The translations under genes were made by a program, and so were the position numbers. A DNA stretch of 64,000 bases from Vandiemenella viatica (lineage: Eukaryota; Arthropoda; Insecta; Orthoptera; Morabidae): contig CM061918.1 in assembly GCA_031002005.1 (NCBI GenBank), positions 60,021,478 to 60,085,477 on the forward strand, given 5' to 3'. Under the pieces are notes generated by a model. It saw only the letters and a program-made list of their open reading frames with translations. It ran no database searches and was not told the origin of the DNA. This document shows positions 33,744-46,359 of this stretch, piece after piece; within the stretch, counting starts at the first letter, position 1; each line of letters begins with the position of its first letter.

Positions 33744-36700
33744 TGTGCGATGATGTCTCTAATAGGTAGTAACGCCCTTTCTTTTGCTTCTGTTCAAGAA
33801 CTTCTTTCCCAATGTCAAATTAAAGGCACCGACTGTATGAAATCTTTTTTTTTATTTTTCTGCAAAAATATGATAATATTCAGTTGCTCCAAACTGTCTT
33901 TGTTCATTCATTCATTACCCTTTGTAACATGCTCAACAGCCATTGCTTTTGAGTATATTGATAAAATTGCCCATGGAAAAGATTGTAACAAAGTTTGTCG
34001 TTTTAAGCTTGGAAAATCAAGTGAACAACTAAACATAATTATTTTAATTTGTTTACTATAATCTTACCCCTAGCTCTTCTTTCAATTTTAATAACAATTC
34101 TTTGAATATTAGAACAATGAATTAATTTTTATCAGATCATTATCTTAACTTGAGTACATCTTCCTTTCAAACGTGTAAAAAATAGGTTTCTATTTCCAGT
34201 ATGCTTTAAAGCAGTGGCTTATAACTGATGCATCCAAGTTTTCAAGAAATGTCACCATATGACATTATATTTAGACTTATGTGCAATAGCACAGATGTTG
34301 TCTTGGCAGCCAAACAAAGATCACAGTTGAATTTTCAGTGAGGCTGATTTACAGAAATGAAGGCCATTTATTGATTGTCCTGCAGTTTTGGGAAAAAAGT
34401 TCTGTTTAATATTACATTTGAGCACTTACTCTGCACTGAATTTGCACTACGAATCATCTTTAAAACAGATTTTCCATGAAGTAATGCCTCATTTAATTGC
34501 AGCTGAATGGGAAATTAAAATTATTTCAAACTCTGTTCAGTAAATAATTTTAAAAAATTCATAGTAATGTTTCTCAACTAGGCAGCTGAGCCTAGAATGT
34601 GTAAAGTAAAATGTCAAACTGAATACTATTATGTTATAGTAACATTGAAAATTCTGTTGTGCAATGAAAATAAGCAAGGATGGGGAAAGTAAACTCATAA
34701 CTCATCACAAATGAAGGCAGAACAAACAAATACAATATAAACCTTGTAATATTTTGGTACAAAACTTGTGGTGAGATATATGGCAAGGTGATCAGATTTG
34801 TAGACATCAAATAGCCTTGCCATATGTCTCGACTTTAACATGATTAAGGTTTATTCTGAAATATTGTTCATTGCTGATGCCTTCATCTGTGGAAACGGAA
34901 TACTGTTGTTAAGTACTAATTTAGTGTGAAAGTCTTTGTAACAGAATTTCATAATTTGTTTCGTGTTGAGCAACCTGTTTTGACCATTTCGTTGCCATCC
35001 TTTCTCAGAATAGAAAGGGAAAGGTAAGCGAGGATTGCGTGTGTTTTGCAGTGCTGTGTTGTATTGCCTGAGGAGAACAAAGTGAAGGAATGACAAGTGT
35101 TTATAACACTAACATCGGATCAATTAATATAGCATACGGAACCTTTCCTGCGGAAATGGCTTCTTGCAAAAGTTCTATTCTTTGTTAGGAACTGTTGAAT
35201 ATGAGATAGTTAGAATAGCTTATAATGTGGATATTTTGGCAGGAGGAAGGGGAAGGGGGACTATGGCGTCTTGGGTTGTCTTTAAAACGATGTTACATCA
35301 CACATAGTGAGGTTCAGGTTTTTGTTACAAGCAACACTCCAACTTTCTTGATGGATTTTTGTTGTGTGCGTTACAATCTTGAAATGTGATTTTGTTTGTG
35401 CATGTCTGCTCCTAGTTTGTGATGTGTCCCAGTGAATTATGTGACTGTTCCACTATGTCCACGGATAAAAATTACCTCTTGTCAGTTAAATTAAAAGTAA
35501 TACTTAACTGCTTTAAAAACATAATGTTGCTTTTAAATATTCCTTCCCCCTTCCTGGATTGGAAATAATTTTCCATTATTTTAAATTAACCACAAGTAAG
35601 ATCATTTAAAGAATAATTCCATGTGGCTTTATTGTTCTAGTGACACGATATTTGACAAAAGTAATAAGTTTCATTAATTTAATATTTCACTTTAAAAATA
35701 AATCTTTCATAAATCAGTTTCATTTACTGAAATTTTTCCTCTGCTGCATAATCATAATTCAGACATTTCAGATCTATCGGCAGGATTGTTTTATAATTTG
35801 TTTCTTTGCTTTAAGGTCCAGAATTTGCAGCTTTTTTGTGTTAAAATTATGTAGCTATGTAAAATAATTAAACATATTGGTACCTATCCAAAGAAATTAA
35901 GCTTTTGTTAAATGCAATTAGTGAAAGTTATAAAGTTTAAAATTTTTACATTCAAAACCAGCCTCTAAAAACTAGGACATCAAAGTAAAGAGATAATTTA
36001 ACTATCAAACAATTACAATTAAAGCTATTTATTATTAGTTCTGAAAGATTAAATATTTATAGGACGGTACTTTTCAACCAATGTTGGTTGCAATATACGT
36101 AAATCACTGAAAATCTTTAAGCACTTCTTTGTTTAATTTATACACATTCTTTATGGGTACATTTAGTCATGAATTGACAATGTTTATGCTTAGTAGACTA
36201 ATTTATGTAAATGTATCATCATATTGATTTATAACTAGCACATAAATAAAGTAATAATTGCTTTTCAGACAGCTAAATGTCATTATTTCTGTTTCTTGTC
36301 TGTGTTCACACAAGAATTGCACAGTTAAATCACTATTAGTGACAGTAAAAAGATTTCGATTAGGCTCCTCTATGTTAAACTATTTTTCATCTATTTGTTT
36401 TTCTTTAAACAGTCTAAATATAACACGTTGGTAATTTTAAAATTTATTTCAGTATTGTCAATCATATTATTTGAAACATAATTCATTAGTGAAATATGTG
36501 GAACAGTTGTATTCCCTTGGTAAAATAATGCATCTTGTGTTTGCTGGCATGAACAGGCACCTCCAGAGCCACACTGTAAAAATACTGTCAGAAAAGCTTT
36601 TTCATCTACCTTGTAGGGGTATTATAAAATTGATCTAAAGGCTTTGATATTTTCAAAATCAGTGTAATGTTCTATAATCCTGAAAATTGGCAAACATATC

Positions 36701-37916
36701 CTCCTTCATTTTTAATCTTGTAATGGAGTGAATGGATTGAATTTCATTTAATTGTTGTAAGGAAAGTTTTAAATGGGTCTTGAAAATAAAAGTCTCTCTT
36801 GCTACACCTTAAAAATTGAATTGCTAATTGCAAATTATTCAGTTATTTGTTGCTATTGATAGGAACCATAAAGCTCAATAATGTAATTATGAAAAATCAA
36901 ATCTTGCAACTTCTTTAATTACCACTTAATTTTTGTGACTGAAATCAATTATTGTACAGAAACATTTTTGCAAAACTGTCATATTATATTGTGACACAAA
37001 CTATTTGTGAATATTTATTATTTACTATATTAAGACAACTAATATGGCAAATTTTAACTTGTGGAATAAGCCAAATCTTTCTTTTTCTGAGGGTAATTCA
37101 TAGGTGGTTGTGTATCATGTTATTTGAGTGCATGAGTATCTTACATATACAAAATCTGGAGGTGCCTGGTGTCAGATTTAAGAATTAACTGTTTATTATG
37201 TGCAGTGGGCATTTTTCTAATATGCCTGAACAATGAAAGTCAGTTTTATTCAAATACTGAAAATGAACTAATTTTTACAGCTTAAGGTGAGTCTATAAAA
37301 TATATGTCAGTAAATTGCCTTCTGAGTAATGTAGATATATTTCAAATAAATGAGAATCCACCGTTTCATTTAAAGAAAATTATGCATCAAAAGAAAAATT
37401 TAAATTGATAATAAATTTTTATATGATAACGCAATTTTAAATTCATGTTTGTTTCAGGCTATGGTCTATTGTAACATAGTGCACTTTCCTGCGTTTTTCT
37501 TGGAATCTTATTAAAAACAAGTACTTAGGTCAAGACTTAAAATTAACAGCTATTTTATTGAATTGTTTGGATTAAGTAAACAGCCGTGGCACATTTTTCT
37601 TTTTCCAACATAAACAACTATAGAATTTCAAATCTTGTTCTGTCAATCTATCTAGCTTTTGAATTACAAATTTTCTCCTTAGATCCGGTATATTCTAACT
37701 AATTATCTTGAAATTAGAAAATTTCAGAATCTGTTGAACATATTTGGTAGCTTTAGTATATTTGAACTAATAGGTCATATTTTCTTTCTAAAATTGTTTC
37801 AGCTTAAATTTAATATTAGAATGTATGTTATTTCCACCAGATGGGAGCACTTCCATTGGAGTGCAAAGTTTTGATTGCTTTCTGTACACCCTCATGCTAG
37901 CAAAATTGAGCTTGAT
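33744..37916 (+). other. intronic stretch between last-exon candidates 3 and 4
   Basis: Very AT-rich. It contains a hairpin at 34773-34830 and otherwise nothing recognised. Confidence 0.55.
34773..34830. repeat. hairpin with 16-bp arms
   Basis: GAGATATATGGCAAGG (34773-34788) faces CCTTGCCATATGTCTC (34815-34830) with one mismatch and a 26-base loop. It is inside the tropomodulin transcribed region and of unknown meaning. Confidence 0.55.
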
Positions 37917-38138
37917 TTGTGAGTGTTTAATGCTCAGGACTGGCATTGGGAGGAAAGGGGTTCAATTCCTGGGCTATCCATCCTGATTTATACTTTCCTT
38001 AATTAATTCGAGGCGAGTGCCACAATGACACCTCAAGAGACTATGGCGGAATTCTTTGCTGCCACTTGTCCCAAATCTCCCATTTCTATGCTAATGAAAG
38101 GTGGACTACCTATTTACCTGACCGCAAACACTAGATTT

Positions 38139-38196
<58 letters not shown>
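37917..38196 (+). repeat. tRNA-like SINE of another type followed by a 56-T run
   Basis: The head has GTGTTTAATGCTCAGGA and box B GGTTCAATTCCTGG. The body differs from S1 apart from a GCGGAATTC segment. It is followed by an uninterrupted run of 56 T at 38141-38196. The run may be an expanded microsatellite or assembly-sensitive. Confidence 0.5.
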
Positions 38197-38198
<2 letters not shown>

Positions 38199-38768
38199 AC
38201 ACTCTGTAAGATCTGCTTTACATACTTAACATATATTTAAAAAAGGAAGAAATAAAATTTTCTTGCCGTATCGTATGTAGGCACAATTCTACATTGGGTA
38301 GTAGTTCAATGCATGGTCAATACATGTCCATAAAATTAGTCGGATAGTTTTTCAAACATCTGTAACATATCAGATGAACTGTCTGGCCACACTGTAAAGT
38401 TGGTACAAGATTCCAAATTTAGTTATTAAGTCCATTGGTTTCTGATTGAGTAAAAATCAGTGAAGTTTATAAAAAATGAAATAATAATTAGTTAAACATA
38501 AATCAAATGGGTTGGTTGATAAATGTTGTAGAAACCTTTCAGGATTGGGAGTAAATAGAGAAACTCTCATAACACAAGATTTAAAATAAAGCACACAGTT
38601 GAATTTCGCATCCTTCAATCTATATTTTAATTCATCGTAAAGATTCGATTTTAACTATAGACTGATGTTCGGAAAGTGCAAAATTTTATCTTACAATAGG
38701 CCATGTGCCAAAAAGTAAACACAATTTAATGTATTTTGTATGCTTTCTCTGCATTTTGATAACCATAG

Positions 38769-38851
38769 GTCGCCTCCGAAGGATGGGAAGAGCTTCACGC
38801 AACTACACCATTGGGTTCGTCATGCATCATAAGAAGTCCATCCACGAGTGA
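38769..38851 (+). CDS. tmod: candidate alternative last exon 4 of tropomodulin
   Basis: After ACCATAG the exon F phase gives SRLRRMGRASRNYTIGF, then VMHHKKSIHE, ending at TGA 38849-38851. RLRRMGR resembles the basic helix RKRRLAD at the equivalent place in vertebrate tropomodulins. The exon and the following 200 bases are GC-richer than the intron, as expected of a transcribed last exon and 3' UTR. This is the most distal candidate and the best guess for the canonical gene end. A possible polyadenylation signal lies at 39990-39995. Confidence 0.6.
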
Positions 38852-39995
38852 TGAGCATGTTAGAGCATGCCAGCCCATAAGTGTCATAGTTGTGAACAAT
38901 TTAGGACTGTAACCCTCTGGGAGGTGGATACCTGCGTTCACAGATTTCTGTCGCAAACGGGGGACGGAGGAAGGGGACTGTTGGTGTTTACACTGTCAAC
39001 TTCCAGAGTTCACTGTCTCATAACAAGACCCCTTCCTGTTTCACTCGTTTCCTTACTCAGAAGAATACTCCATACCTCTCCTATCTTGTGTGTTTAACAC
39101 CTTCTTACACTTAGTTTTAATTATTTCAGCAACACTGCCGGTGAAGAAAGCAACATTACACCAGTGAAAGTGTCCGTGCACTGTACTTTTTTTTTTCTTG
39201 TTCAACTTGTATAATTGCAGAATTGGGGTTATATTGCAGCACAAGTAAATGTGCATGTGTTAGTGAAAAGGCTTTTTAAAGCTTGAGACTCGTGCTGTTG
39301 GGACGTGCCAAAAGAAAAACACAACAAAAGGATTAAATGTGTATTAAGCTCTTCTGGACATCATTAACATACACTTCCCTTGCAGATATTGTATAGATTT
39401 CTTTTTAAATGAAAGTGTATTTGTTATGTAGCTGTTGTAAGATGTTCATCTGGAGACAGAAATCTATTTATTTATTTTTTTTTATTCTTTTTAATTATAC
39501 AGTGGTTCGATAATAGTTAAAACTTTAAAGCATTTATGCTACTGAATACATTTTCAGTAAATACTATTTTCACCATTCTCTTTCCAGTTGCAAGAAGTTT
39601 AGGGCATTCTGATGGGACTGGAGTTTTTTGATATGCTTTTGCACTGTTTGCTAGTTAATAGGTGTTTTAAAGTAGCACAGTGATATACCTGCAAATCAGT
39701 ATGGTTCCTTAAATACCATGGTTTGATGGGGGTACGAACTCCAGTGCATCGACAGCTGAATTGTCCTGTTTGTATAGTAGGCTCTTTGTAAACAACAGTT
39801 CTAAGGTTTCTAGACCTCCATAGGCATTTCTCTATCAAGAATCTTTGCAGTCTGATACATATTTTTAATGTAGTAAAAGTCTCTCAGCAGAGGCTGCTGT
39901 GCCTAAGCCTAATGTTTGTGTAGATTTTTTTTATGCTTACAGCACAATTTTTACTTCATACATTGGCTGTTTGTGAACAACTATTGTAAAATAAA
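38852..39995 (+). other. probable tropomodulin 3' UTR
   Basis: Follows the 38769 exon candidate. The first 200 bases are GC-richer than the introns and no other gene is visible. An AATAAA at 39990-39995 could close the transcript. There is no direct evidence for the true end. Confidence 0.35.
39131..39168 (+). CDS. tmod: weak candidate for a further tropomodulin last exon
   Basis: A good acceptor, TTATTTCAG, precedes 39131. The exon F phase gives TTLPVKKATLHQ and stops at TGA. The segment is very short, so chance is a serious alternative. It could equally be a 3' UTR splice acceptor used after the 38769 exon. Confidence 0.2.
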
Positions 39996-42900
39996 TATGT
40001 TGTAAGTATTTTGTAAAGTTTTTCCCACAAATTTAGCACGAATAATTAAATACATGTTAAAATCACTATTTTGTTTTCTTTACCCATGATAAATTTTTAT
40101 GCAATTTTTTTTGTTTTTATAAAAGTGCTTCTTCAGGTGATAGCTAAATCAGGGTAGAAAAAATGACAGTACCAATTTTTATAATACTTCTAAAGTCTTC
40201 ATTGATTATTATACTGTATATTAGAAAATAAATAAAAAAAAGTTCTCATTATTACCATTCATTATTACTTCATTCATCAAAATAAAATTAGAAATGAAGA
40301 TTGGACTGTAAAAAGATCTTGTGGGTACAAAGCAAAAATACCGTGGTCGTATAGTCATACGAACACAATATTTACAATTGGGATAAGAAAGAACTGCATT
40401 GTAAGAAGCAGAAGAGTCAATATGATGTTGGTAGAAAAGATAGATGGCATACGAAGATTAATAGAATTATGACTGTATTAACACAGGCAGGGCTGGCTGA
40501 TAATATGGGTATTGTGGATAGTATTTTACCCACAAGAATTTGAGAGCAGCTGAGCATGCAATGTGCATCGAGAAAAAAAACGGACGAAAAAAGAGCACAT
40601 CAGATGAACATAGACTACATAAGTAAACTGTATTATCACTATTAATATTATAATTTTTTAGGCGAGATAACCAAATAAGATTTGTTAGGTTACCCATTCG
40701 GGCCTAATGTGATCTGCTGGCCCTGAACACTGAGACAAGAAACAGCTGAAATATAAGCCAAGCAGCGAACTGATGCATCCCCTAGGGAAGATCAAAATGT
40801 ACTTTCCTACTCCATTTACAGAAAGAATTAATAATATGATAGTGGCCTTACCCTTGCCTAAATTAATCTCGTTTGGTCATTGAAGTTCCATATTACTTCG
40901 TTTTAATTATCGTCTTTATATGCGATCCACTTTAATAAAATGCATTGTGCCTGGAGACTGGACTCACCTCAATGGCTCGGCAAGTCTCATTAATGCCCGA
41001 AGGGTTAGTTACACTGATTGCTACCACATTGCTGCTTGTATAACCAGGAGATTTCAATGCTTTTATTTGCTTTTATACTTTTAAAAGGAAGTGTAAATTT
41101 AAAATAATTGGATTTTATTTTATTTACACTTATATTGTTAAAAGAAAGTGTAGTGGTGTCAGCTGTTCTGGAAGTAACTGCCCAAAAATATGAAGAACAG
41201 GGATAGAAAAATTTAATGTGAGCCAAAGATTATAAAAGCTACATTGAAACGTTTGTTTAAATTTGTGTGTTATTTTTTGTTGTTTTACGATGACTTAAAG
41301 CTGAAATTCATTCAAGGAGGAAAGCTGATGTTTATGCTGTACTCTTTGTAGCATTTACTGGAACCAAGTGACAATATAACCTAATAATTTTTTGACAGAA
41401 GATAATAAACAGGAATTTTTATTGGAACTTGGAGAAAGTTTACTCAAAACATAGACAGTTGCAAAATAAATCAATTAAATAAATAGAAGTTATTGGTTTA
41501 TTAAATTGTGGCAATAAAAGTTTCAATAAAATCAAATCTAATTGAGTTATTTAACAAATCCTATCCAAATACTCTGAGAATCTATTTGGAGAAAATTTAT
41601 TAATATTATTAAACATATCGATAAAAAAGGATAATAATTAACTGCAAAACAGTCTTCCGAGGTTCATGTAAGGAGAAGAGCATCTGATGTTTTGCACTAT
41701 TCTATGTAGCAGAGAAGCAGGAGACAACGTAACTATTTTTTTTAATATAAGATAACAGAAAAGTTAATTAAAACTTGAAAGAGAGCTTACTCAAAATAAT
41801 TAACTGTTATTCATTTTTCCTTAGAAACTTTTCCAGAACAAATTTCTACTATCGTTGTTATTTTTGATGGTTATTTAAATTAGTATTAAGTTTTCAGCAG
41901 TTCTTCAATGCAATACTGCATAATATAAGCACCTTTCTACAGATGAGCGAGTTTAACAGTTTTGCAGAGCTGAGGAGAAGTGAAAATGTTGGCCAGTGAA
42001 TAGGGTCCCTATGCTATTGGATAGCAATAACATGTAAAGGGATATTTCCTGGACCACACAGCTTCCAAACACTGGAGGCAAAAATATAAAACAAATTTTC
42101 CTGTAGGTATGTGCACTCGCCAATGAGGCAGTAACAGTAATCATGGAATTACAATACATAAAGTACTCAGGAAGGAGTTGAGAAGTATGCACTTTACCAT
42201 ATTCAAAACTAGTTCTGAAGTTAACTCAAAATGAATGTCAATGAAACTTCTAGGCCTTGGAAGCAGCTTTCCTCCTGTAACAATCTTGACCGAAACACTA
42301 TTAAAAGGTTGAAGGCATTAGATTGTGAAAAATCATTCGAAGGAGATGTCCACTGATTTTTTTAAATCGCTGTCTCCATTCATTCTCTTATTAGTTGCAT
42401 CCTCTGTATCATTAATAATGTTCTGTAGGTGGCGAAATTGTGAAATGTTGGGAAATTCAGCACAATGATTTTTGTGGAAAAATATATCTTTAAATATTAT
42501 ATTGTTGAACAGTATTTCTTCAACAAACAGAACTGTGCATATTTATTCTTTGTATGGTCTAAACATACTAAAACTGAGAACCATTCTTTAAGCAATTTAT
42601 TTGTTGTAGCATTCCTGTCAGAGTTACAGCACTTCTTACTTTTACCGATGACATTCAAAGAGAGGAAAATGTACTAATGAGGAAACCTGACTGCATTTCA
42701 GGGCAGATACATTTTAAACTGGTCACAAACAAAAAATGTAGTGTATGAAAGTGAACAGACAATATCAACAAGTCAGATAGTGCAATAAGCTTAAATACCA
42801 ACACATATCAGCAAAAAGTGTTTCTGCTTTAGAGAGAGAGAAAAAATTGAAGTCATTGTATAGTTATAGTTCTATCCCCTTCCAGCAAATTCAGTGCTTA

Positions 42901-43127
42901 CATTGAATGTAACGTTTTTTTTAATGTGTTTTGACAATGATCATTTCATAAATCCAGCTTTCTGATAAAAATAACATATTTCTTTCGTAATACTGTGTAA
43001 GAAAGGTACACATTTAAGTATTGTAAGATATGGTGATGTTGCAGAAATATTTGTAAAGTTAAAAATGTAGTAAGTTTTGTGCCAGGTTTCATTAAGCTGA
43101 AATCTTATGAGTCCTTCCATTCATTTA
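39996..43127. other. intergenic stretch
   Basis: AT-rich with no gene recognised. Two diverged segments near 41290-41460 and 41640-41800 share GATAACAGAA and CTTACTCAAAA-type strings in the same order, suggesting an old duplication. No coding features are seen. Confidence 0.5.
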
Positions 43128-43265
43128 CTGAGTATGGCGGTTAAATGATAATGCTCTGGCTTTACATTTGGAAGGATACAGGTTCGAATCTCAGTTCAAC
43201 CATCCAGATTTTGGTCTTCTATTATTTTCAAAAATTGCTTCAGGCAAGTTCTTCTGTTAAGAAAC
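43128..43265 (+). repeat. degraded SINE S1 copy
   Basis: GAGTATGGCGGTTAAATGAT head, box B GGTTCGAATCTCAG and body CCATCCAGATTTTGG. The 3' half is lost. Confidence 0.7.
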
Positions 43266-43540
43266 ATTAGAAGAAATAAGTCGGCCATAGCAATAAATAT
43301 AATATGGAAAGTTAACCCTTCTCCTATGACAGTTTGTTAAAGGTAGGAGAGCAGTGCAAACACAAAATTAAATCAAACACAATTCGCTATATTTTGGGTA
43401 AACTGTAAGTATTGGAGGAGAGGAATGATACACACAGTGTTAGAGAAGTGCATGCATGTGCTGGCACTGGCCACATGCATAAAATAAATGTTGACTGCAG
43501 GGGAAGAAACTAGGTCAGTGGAAGTGGAAAACACTATACT

Positions 43541-43563
43541 GATAGTGGTGGGTGAACAACAAA
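43541..43563 (+). repeat. SINE S1 head left of MITE copy 3
   Basis: AGTGGTGGGTGAACAACAAA corresponds to the S1 head GTGGTGGGTGAGCGGTTAA. The SINE resumes after the MITE at 43945 (AAAGCTCTGGGCTCACATTT), so the MITE interrupts the SINE within its promoter-bearing head. Confidence 0.7.
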
Positions 43564-43944
43564 GAGAGCGTGCATAATCCATGTAGCTCCATTTTCGGCC
43601 TCCTGTAACCCCCCTCCCCCCCACGTAGCCCTGTGGCTTTTGCCTCTACCTCCCCCCCCTCCCCCCACACCGTAGCGCACAGCTTTTTTCTCGTTTGATT
43701 CCAGAAGATATTTTGTACTGTTTTCTCTTGTCAGACTATTGTAAATAGATAATTAACTGAGGAAAATAAATATTCACAGGCTGTTGTGAGTTCTGTTCCT
43801 CATTTTAACTGTGAAAAATGTTATGAAAGGAAAGCTACGTGGCCTGGCCCGGAACCCCCCTCCCCCCCACGTAGCCCAGCGTAGCCTTCCAGCCAACCCC
43901 TCCCCCCCCCCCTGGACCAAGCCACGTAGTTTGTGCACGGTCCC
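43564..43944. mobile_element. Harbinger-like MITE (family H1), copy 3
   Basis: A 381-bp copy. The right end read inward is GGGACCGTGCACAAACTACG; the left end is GAGAGCGTGCATAATCC with changes. AAA lies on both sides (43561-43563 and 43945-43947), where the intact SINE has TAA, consistent with a 3-bp TWA-type duplication. C-tracts of seven to ten are repeated near ACGTAGCC motifs. Confidence 0.8.
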
Positions 43945-44155
43945 AAAGCTCTGGGCTCACATTTGGAAGGATGCAGGTTCGAATCCCCGTCCACTCATCC
44001 AGATTTCAGTTTTCCATCATTTCCCCGAATCACTCCAGGCAAATGCTTGAATAGTTTCTTCAAAAAGGTCATGACAAGTTCCTTCCCATCCCTTGCCCCT
44101 AGTCTTTTCCCACCTGTAATTATATCAATTTTGATGACGTGTAAAGCCAGGGGGA
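43945..44155 (+). repeat. SINE S1 body right of MITE copy 3
   Basis: Continues the S1 sequence from the A-box-to-B-box spacer through box B GGTTCGAATCCCCGTCC, the body and the GTAAAGCC tail. Together with 43541-43563 it is one SINE copy. Confidence 0.85.
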
Positions 44156-44934
44156 AAAATTTGATTTGTGTTTTTTGTATAATTACTGTGACAGTGCCTT
44201 TATCTTTACTGAAAGATTAGTTTAATTTTTACATCCTTCTTTGTTTTAATATCGCCTCAAGGAAATTTTGTAGTTATTATCATCACAAGGGAGCATGGTT
44301 ATTGTCACTTCCAGTGTTATTTTATGTGAGCAAGTCACTGTGCTCAATATTTGCAGATGAGAGTTTAATCAGACACTATACTAGTTATTTCATAGACATT
44401 TAGAAAATATGTTGATCCTATTTTATTCTAAAAATGTGCATTTCACCATCATAACATTATAGATACTAATTTGATGCACAGGGATGTATAGTTCAGTATT
44501 TACTGCCTTTGTCATTGACAATGTAATGTTAGTTATCAATAAATTTTGAGGTACATTTCCTGTTTTAAGTTCTATTAAATATAACTGTTATACATACATA
44601 GTTTGTTAAAAATGTATTCTTTTAATGTTAATGTTATTTTGATATGTATGCTACCAGTTTCTGAAGAATTTTAAACTGCAATAAAATTTAGGACACTATG
44701 ATCTTGAAATAGTTTTATATGTTAATGATTTATTTTGAGTTGAGTCTGTCCTCAAAAGAATTTTACAGAAATTTAATGCACTAAAAAATTTCTTATAGCA
44801 CTTCACTGAAAGATATTACTGTTTACTTGTTACTGTGGTAAAATTTACATTGTATTGCTACATAAAAAAATCTTATATAAAAGCAAATGACTTGCTGAAG
44901 AAATGAGTGAGATATTTTATTGAAACAAAAATGG
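44156..44934. other. intergenic stretch without recognised features
   Basis: AT-rich; nothing is recognised. Confidence 0.55.
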
Positions 44935-45062
44935 ATGAAAGAACATTTTAACTTCTATTAAAGCTTACCTCTCACTTCTAAAGTCACCCTTTACAGCCAT
45001 ACATTTCTTCCAATGCTAAAACAGTTTTTTCATTCTGTGAATGAAGAAGTTTGTTGGTTTAT
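44935..45062 (-). pseudogene. mariner transposase C-terminal remnant
   Basis: Minus-strand frames read KCMAVKGDFRSER, which resembles the W-x-KCIxLxGDYVEK ending of mariner transposases. Only the last 30-40 codons are present. Confidence is limited by the short match. Confidence 0.45.
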
Positions 45063-45504
45063 CCTTTGCTGATGATTTTTTTATTTTGGAAAGAACTGAA
45101 AATTGCATGGTACAAAATAGAGTGTGTATGGATGGTGTGGCAAAGTTCTGAATTTCTGTTTCACTAGAGATATTGCAGGAATCTATTTGTTAGATTATTA
45201 GCCCTGTGGACTTCAGAAGCATACACACTCACATTTTAGCATCACTATGTTCAGTACAAAATTCACGGATGCCCAAGCTTTCAGGTAATCCATCATGTGC
45301 GCCTTTGCCAACACAGACATTGTGTTCGGAGGTATCTGCATTCCTTTCTCTCCCTCTCTTTGCTGACATCATGAAGCACCCAATACCAGGCATACACTAC
45401 TTACTAAAGTGGCTACTGCGAGGAGAACAGAACAGAAAATGGCTGGTATGGTTATAATTCACCAGTGACAAATATTACTCTGCACCATTATGTGTAACTG
45501 TAAA

Positions 45505-45910
45505 TTACTAGGGTCATTCAATAAATGCTTAGGAGGAAAGAATAATTTTCTGTACACTTTATTTTTCAATGTAATCTTCTTTTAGTTCTATACACTTTTC
45601 CAAACACTTCTTTAACTTCTCTATGCCACCCAAAAGGAAGATTTTGGAACTTCTGCAAAACGGGCATCTGTTTGGGCAATAACCACCTCATTTGACGTGA
45701 ACCATTGTCTGGCGGAACATTTTTTTAAAAGTTTGGACTTAAAAGAAAAAGCAACTGGGGGTCAGATCTGGTGAATACAATGGATGTTGTAATAAATAAT
45801 TCAGACTTTAATCCCATAATTTTGACCATTGAAACTGCGCAGGTGTGCACTGGTGCATTGTCCTGATGGAAGTGGGTCTTTTTCAAATGATGAGATTTTT
45901 TATTGATTTT
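45505..45910 (-). pseudogene. mariner transposase remnant
   Basis: Minus-strand translation with stops and shifts contains HPLYSPDLTPSCFFF and, further on, KCLEKCIELKEDYIEK. These match the HPPYSPDLAPSDFxLF motif with the last catalytic Asp, and the C-terminal KCIxxxGDYxEK of mariner transposases. The flank starts GGGTCATTCAATAAATG, which may be the element's edge. Confidence 0.7.
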
Positions 45911-46066
45911 TTCAATAGGCTTGTGTCAACTAAGAATAAATCGGACACATAGCAGTTTTTAATGATTAATCATGCTAAGGAGATAACAAAGAACAAAATT
46001 ATTTATTATAAAGAAAAGATTATTATTTTTAGAAAATAAATTGGATAAAATCAGGCATTCTGTCAC

Positions 46067-46359
46067 GTGACCGCGAACGCCAATGTGAGAGCATTACGTC
46101 ACACCACCCGAGACGCCAAAGTCGTTATTGACATTTTCGTGAAACAGAACAGGTTGCTTGCTAAATTATTCGTTTGTAGCAACTTTGGTCACGTTAATAA
46201 TTGTTCTCAGTTATATGCTGAAAGACAAGATATGAAACCAGGATTTAGAAAAGCCAATGGTAGCAATTTGCCAAAAATGGACGCCATAACACTTGGCAGA
46301 TATTTCACGTCAAACATCGACGTTTGCTCATCGGAATTCCACAATGTTAAAACCTCGAT
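46067..46359 (+). CDS. candidate exon of an unrecognised gene
   Basis: An open stretch, GC- and CpG-richer than its surroundings, reads through SNLPKMDAITLGRYFTSNI and SSEFHNVKTS and ends exactly at a donor, GTAAGT (GT at 46360). The start is uncertain: the upstream ATG at 46067 and the ATG of MDAITLG near 46277 are both possible. The exon ends in phase 2. A later segment at 48592-48661 opens in the matching phase. The protein is not recognised. A 14-bp inverted repeat links the two segments, so they could be parts of a mobile element instead of a host gene. Confidence 0.35.

Noticed and set aside
37459..37480. Another tropomodulin last exon after GTTTCAG
   Set aside because: The required phase hits a stop after five codons.
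38025..38240. Open frame with a long phenylalanine run
   Set aside because: The run is the translated T tract and the start lies in a SINE.
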